A DNA stretch of 64,000 nt, taken from NCBI GenBank assembly GCA_009739215.1, contig VSJF01000005.1, positions 1,674,001 to 1,738,000 of the forward strand. Reading direction: 5' to 3'. The notes beneath the pieces were generated by a model. That model was given only the letters and a program-made list of their open reading frames with translations, ran no database searches and was not told the origin of the DNA. The stretch's first letter is position 1; the number at the start of each line of letters is the position of its first letter. The position numbers and the translations under genes are program-made. This document shows, piece after piece, positions 61,002-64,000 of the stretch. The stretch is from Floccularia luteovirens. Its lineage: Eukaryota; Basidiomycota; Agaricomycetes; Agaricales; Squamanitaceae.

Positions 61002-61909
61002 TTGTGTATTGACTTGGTTCCGAATTCCGGTTCGTTGGTTGGGTGACAAGAAAGTTGTGAGAGGTTTAAAGCGACGCCAGACAGTACGATACAAGTAAAA
61101 GAGGATAGCACCGGTGCTTTACAATATAACAATGAGTAGTGAAGGAGTAGCCTGAAGTAAATGAAGGACGTCTCTAGGAAGATGAGTGTACAATGCAAAC
61201 TAATGACACAGCCACTGGGAATGATGAATAGATTATTCACACGATCACGCAAATTTCATTACTCCAAGCCCTGATCCTGCTCAACACAAGAGAAAACGGC
61301 ATATACACACATTCACTGTTATAATTATGTTCATCTCTATTGACATTGAGCATAGAAAGAATCATTGAGGTAGCTAGTTTTTTAAAGTATAGTTATTGCA
61401 ATGTGGGAGAGCATACATTTTAACAAGATGAAGGTGTCAGGAATACCTAAACGAAAATTTCTTTCCTAAATCAATGATAGAGAACCTGAACATTATGAGG
61501 TCAGTACTTCGTTTAAAAGTCGTAGCAAAGAAATGTAATGTAATTGGAGGCTCAGAATTGCAGAAGTCGTATCAGCAAAGGGGACTAATCCTCTAAGACT
61601 GTTGAGCTTGATAATGTGATTTTTTGTTCATCATTGCCACAAGAATTAGTAAAACATATGTACGGAACTAGAAGTATAAAAAAATGGCTCGTGAGAGATA
61701 GTACTCACTATTTGAATGCGCAGGGCAGTGGATGAAAAGTAGTCGTCGAAAAAAAATGTGGGTGGAGGAGTAAGAAGAGCATGGAATTGAAACTCCGGTG
61801 ACTTGAAATCCAAATTAAGTGTCACAAACTGTCACTGATATACACCTTCGGCTCTCAAGGCTATCGCTGCTGGAGTCAGTCCTAGTCGGACCAGCCATCT
61901 ATCAAGGAA
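61002..61909. other. Divergent promoter region of SYF2 and UPF3
   Basis: About 900 bp shared upstream region. No coding signal or repeat recognised. Confidence 0.45.
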
Positions 61910-63883
61910 ATGAAAGAAGGAACCAAACCTAGCAATGCGAAGGAATTGAAAGAGAACAACAAGGAGAACGCCAAATCGACAACAGGGGGAACAGGTCCTC
62001 TACCAACCGAAAGATTGAAGACTGTAGTAAGGAGGCTGGCACCTAACCTTCCTGAAGAAGTGTTCTGGACCAGTGTCGAGCCCTGGGTGAGCTCAGAGAC
62101 TGTTTCGTGGCGGTCGTTCTGGCCAGGCAAACTTGCAAAGCGGTGGGTTTCCCTTCTTTGGGGAAGGTCAACTTAGACGATGAATATACTCACCTATTTT
62201 TGTGTTATTCTGCTTTTCTTGTATTACACATTAAGGCCAACTGGGGAGAATGTATTTTCTCGCGCATATATCGCTTTTAAGAACGTCGAGGCGCTAGCCC
62301 GGTTTAGTCGTGAATATGATGGACATGTATTTCGTGATCGCGCTGGTAAGTTATTGGGTTATTTGCTCTTTTCTCCTACACAAAACATGCCCTGGAACAT
62401 ATCCTTTTTTATATAAACCACCATTTCTAATTTGTTTCCTCACTGTCTTGAATAGGCAACGAATCATATGCGGTCGTTGAATTTGCGCCGTACCAGAAGG
62501 TTCCTACAGAAAAACGGAAGCCTGATTCCAGAAATGCAACAATTGAGAAAGGTATATCTGGTTTTGTAGAAATCGTCCTAATCTACCTATAACCTCCCCG
62601 TGCAGATGAAGATTATATATCATTCTTAGAATCGCTGAAAGCCCCAGTAAACCCGGAACCTGTGACAATGGAATCCCTTCGTGCGTTGTCGTTCTATTGA
62701 TATGTCTGATTCGGTCTCAACTTCTATAAAATGCAGTTGCGGCATCACAGCCTCCGCCCCCACCTAAAACTACACCTCTTCTTGAAGCTCTTAAGGCGGA
62801 AAAGTCGGCTGCTAAAGATAAAGACGCTATTTTGCGTAATCATGCACATTATAAAGAGATCATCACACGTAAAGATGACGCAAAAGGAGCTGCGCGGGGA
62901 ACCGATGGGAAGAAGGCAAAGTCAACGACAAACACGGCTGCTGCTGCGAGTGGAGGACCGGCGACTGCAAGTGCTGAGGCGCAGGTAGCGGGGCATCTGG
63001 TAAAGCTGGCGTTGCTGATAAAACCGCAGCGGGTGCTACCCAGAAAGCGAATGCCAACGCTGGCCAGAAAGCTGGTGGGCAATCGAAGTCTTCTGGAGGA
63101 CCATCCAACCAAAAACCTCCCCATGGCAATGCGCAGAAAAGGAGTACAGAATTTGCCAGTGTTCCTTCCGCACCACCCGTCGCCGGTGGTAAGAAAGCAA
63201 ATAAGAAAGCGCAAGCGCAGGCACAAACCCAAACCCAGGGTGCTCCCCCAGCGGCGGCCAAACCTCCTAAGCCACCGCGTCCGGCAAGGCAAGCACCCAA
63301 TACAGCACCAACTTCTGGTACTCCAACTATCCTGCCTAGCGGGGGCACCACAAATGGTGATACTAGTAACGATCCTGCTAGCAATTCAGCCGAACCTTCT
63401 ACTATCCCAACGCCAGCACCCCGTCGAACGCGTCCGGTTATTGGGCTAGCCTCGCGTCAATTTGAAGCAGCTTTGAGTGGTGTGGCAGGAAGTGAACGGA
63501 GGCCACGCCGCGATTTAGGCAAGGACAAGGAAGCTGGAAGGCCTACCCCCTCAGGTACTCCAGCTGTCAGCCCTGGAACAGAAACCTCTGCTGCTACAAC
63601 GCCTGTTGTCGACAAAGAGAAGGGTGCTACTCAGCCTCCTTCTCCACGGAAAGAACGTGGTGGGCGGCGCGGAGGAGGGCCTCCATATGTCAAAGTACCA
63701 GCTATATTGCAGCGCTCCGAAGTCGAAGGTGCACAGTCTAACGAGGTTAAAGGTGTTGCTTCGGCCCCAGAAGGTACAAGCGCTATCATAGGAGGTACGG
63801 AAAGCACAGGTGTTATGCGTGGCGGGGGCAGCCGTCGGGGACGCGGAAGGGGGCGTGGCGGCGGTGCAACCCGTGGTGGTTAA
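61910..63883 (+). CDS. UPF3: Nonsense-mediated decay factor UPF3 (Smg4/UPF3), with one apparent missing base
   Basis: UPF3 bridges exon-junction or terminating ribosomes to UPF2 in NMD. Starts MKEGTKPSNAKELKEN. The Smg4_UPF3 domain follows: LKTVVRRLAPNLPEEVFWTS, VEPWV, RAYIAFKNVEALARFSREYD, GHVFRDRAGNESYAVVEFAP, YQKVP, DEDYISFLESLKAPVNPEP. Then LLEALKAEKSAAKDKDAILR and a long Ala/Gly/Pro/Lys-rich tail with RTRPVIGLASRQFEAAL and a terminal GGGSRRGRGRGRGGGATRGG. Near 62985 the frame must move by one missing base (or two extra): EAQVAGHLV becomes AGSGASGKAGVADK, which stays low-complexity and open to the stop at 63881-63883. Four introns precede the tail. Confidence 0.9.
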
Positions 63884-64000
63884 TCACTATGCGGCATTAT
63901 TCCCGTTAACCAAACTAAGACATTTCTCCGACAACCGCATTATTCCATGCTCCATCCTCGCCCTGGAGGGATTCAATGAGCTGTCAAGTAAAGCTTCGCT
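63884..64000. other. 3' flank of UPF3 to window end
   Basis: 117 bp, no gene seen. Confidence 0.4.

Noticed and set aside
1..64000. CRISPR array, rRNA, prophage or endogenous virus
   Set aside because: No regularly spaced repeats, rRNA motifs, or viral polymerase, capsid or integrase motifs were seen on either strand.

Overview
The window is nuclear DNA of a filamentous fungus, most likely an agaricomycete basidiomycete. Nearly every gene is split by many short introns of about 45-70 bp with GT..AG ends. The gene content also fits: exopolyphosphatase, a Zn2Cys6 regulator whose zinc motif reads VCAECKRLKLKCD, Kre9/Knh1-like GPI proteins, GMC and BBE oxidoreductases, and several Dal5-type transporters. 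There are no operons, no rRNA or convincing tRNA genes, no CRISPR, and no sign of a virus or an autonomous transposon.

Layout: 1-6.5 kb holds exopolyphosphatase (cut by the window edge), EMC2 and a Dal5-family transporter, all on the minus strand. 7.1-9.9 kb holds an unrecognised minus-strand coding region and a folate gene with only the HPPK and DHPS domains. 9.9-14.4 kb is relic territory: an AreA/DUF1752-like scrap, an intact RPS30 gene, a broken monocarboxylate-type transporter and a short repeat composite. 14.4-19.4 kb has two tandem beta-lactamase-fold hydrolase genes and the signal peptidase gene SEC11. 19.8-22.4 kb has two tandem hemerythrin-domain genes. 24-28.6 kb is one large Zn2Cys6 regulator. 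28.6-34.1 kb shows no supportable gene. 34.1-39.8 kb has a mitochondrial Obg GTPase, a small unknown gene and a secreted BBE-like oxidase. 40.8-41.35 kb is a foldback element nested in another repeat. 42-46.7 kb has two Kre9/Knh-like GPI proteins around a MoaB/CinA-like protein. 47.9-53.3 kb is a tandem Dal5-family transporter pair. 55-64 kb has a GMC oxidoreductase, a freestanding DUF2156 protein, the splicing factor SYF2 and the NMD factor UPF3, the last two divergent.

The genes are mostly a mix of housekeeping functions (protein insertion and secretion, translation, splicing and NMD, folate, polyphosphate) and locally duplicated accessory families. I see no biosynthetic core enzyme and do not claim a gene cluster.

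The most notable cross-window signal is a set of single-base frame breaks inside otherwise well-conserved genes (folate gene, SEC11, SYF2, regulator, second hydrolase copy, DUF2156 gene). Ten of the eleven that I could place are consistent with one extra base. This looks like insertion-biased residual assembly error rather than gene decay, because several of these genes are expected to be essential. Exon boundaries were inferred by eye from splice consensus, reading frame and family knowledge. Where exon lengths were summed (EMC2, RPS30, Obg GTPase, hemerythrin copy 1, first Kre9-like gene) they give whole codons; FOL1 and SEC11 each give whole codons plus one extra base.
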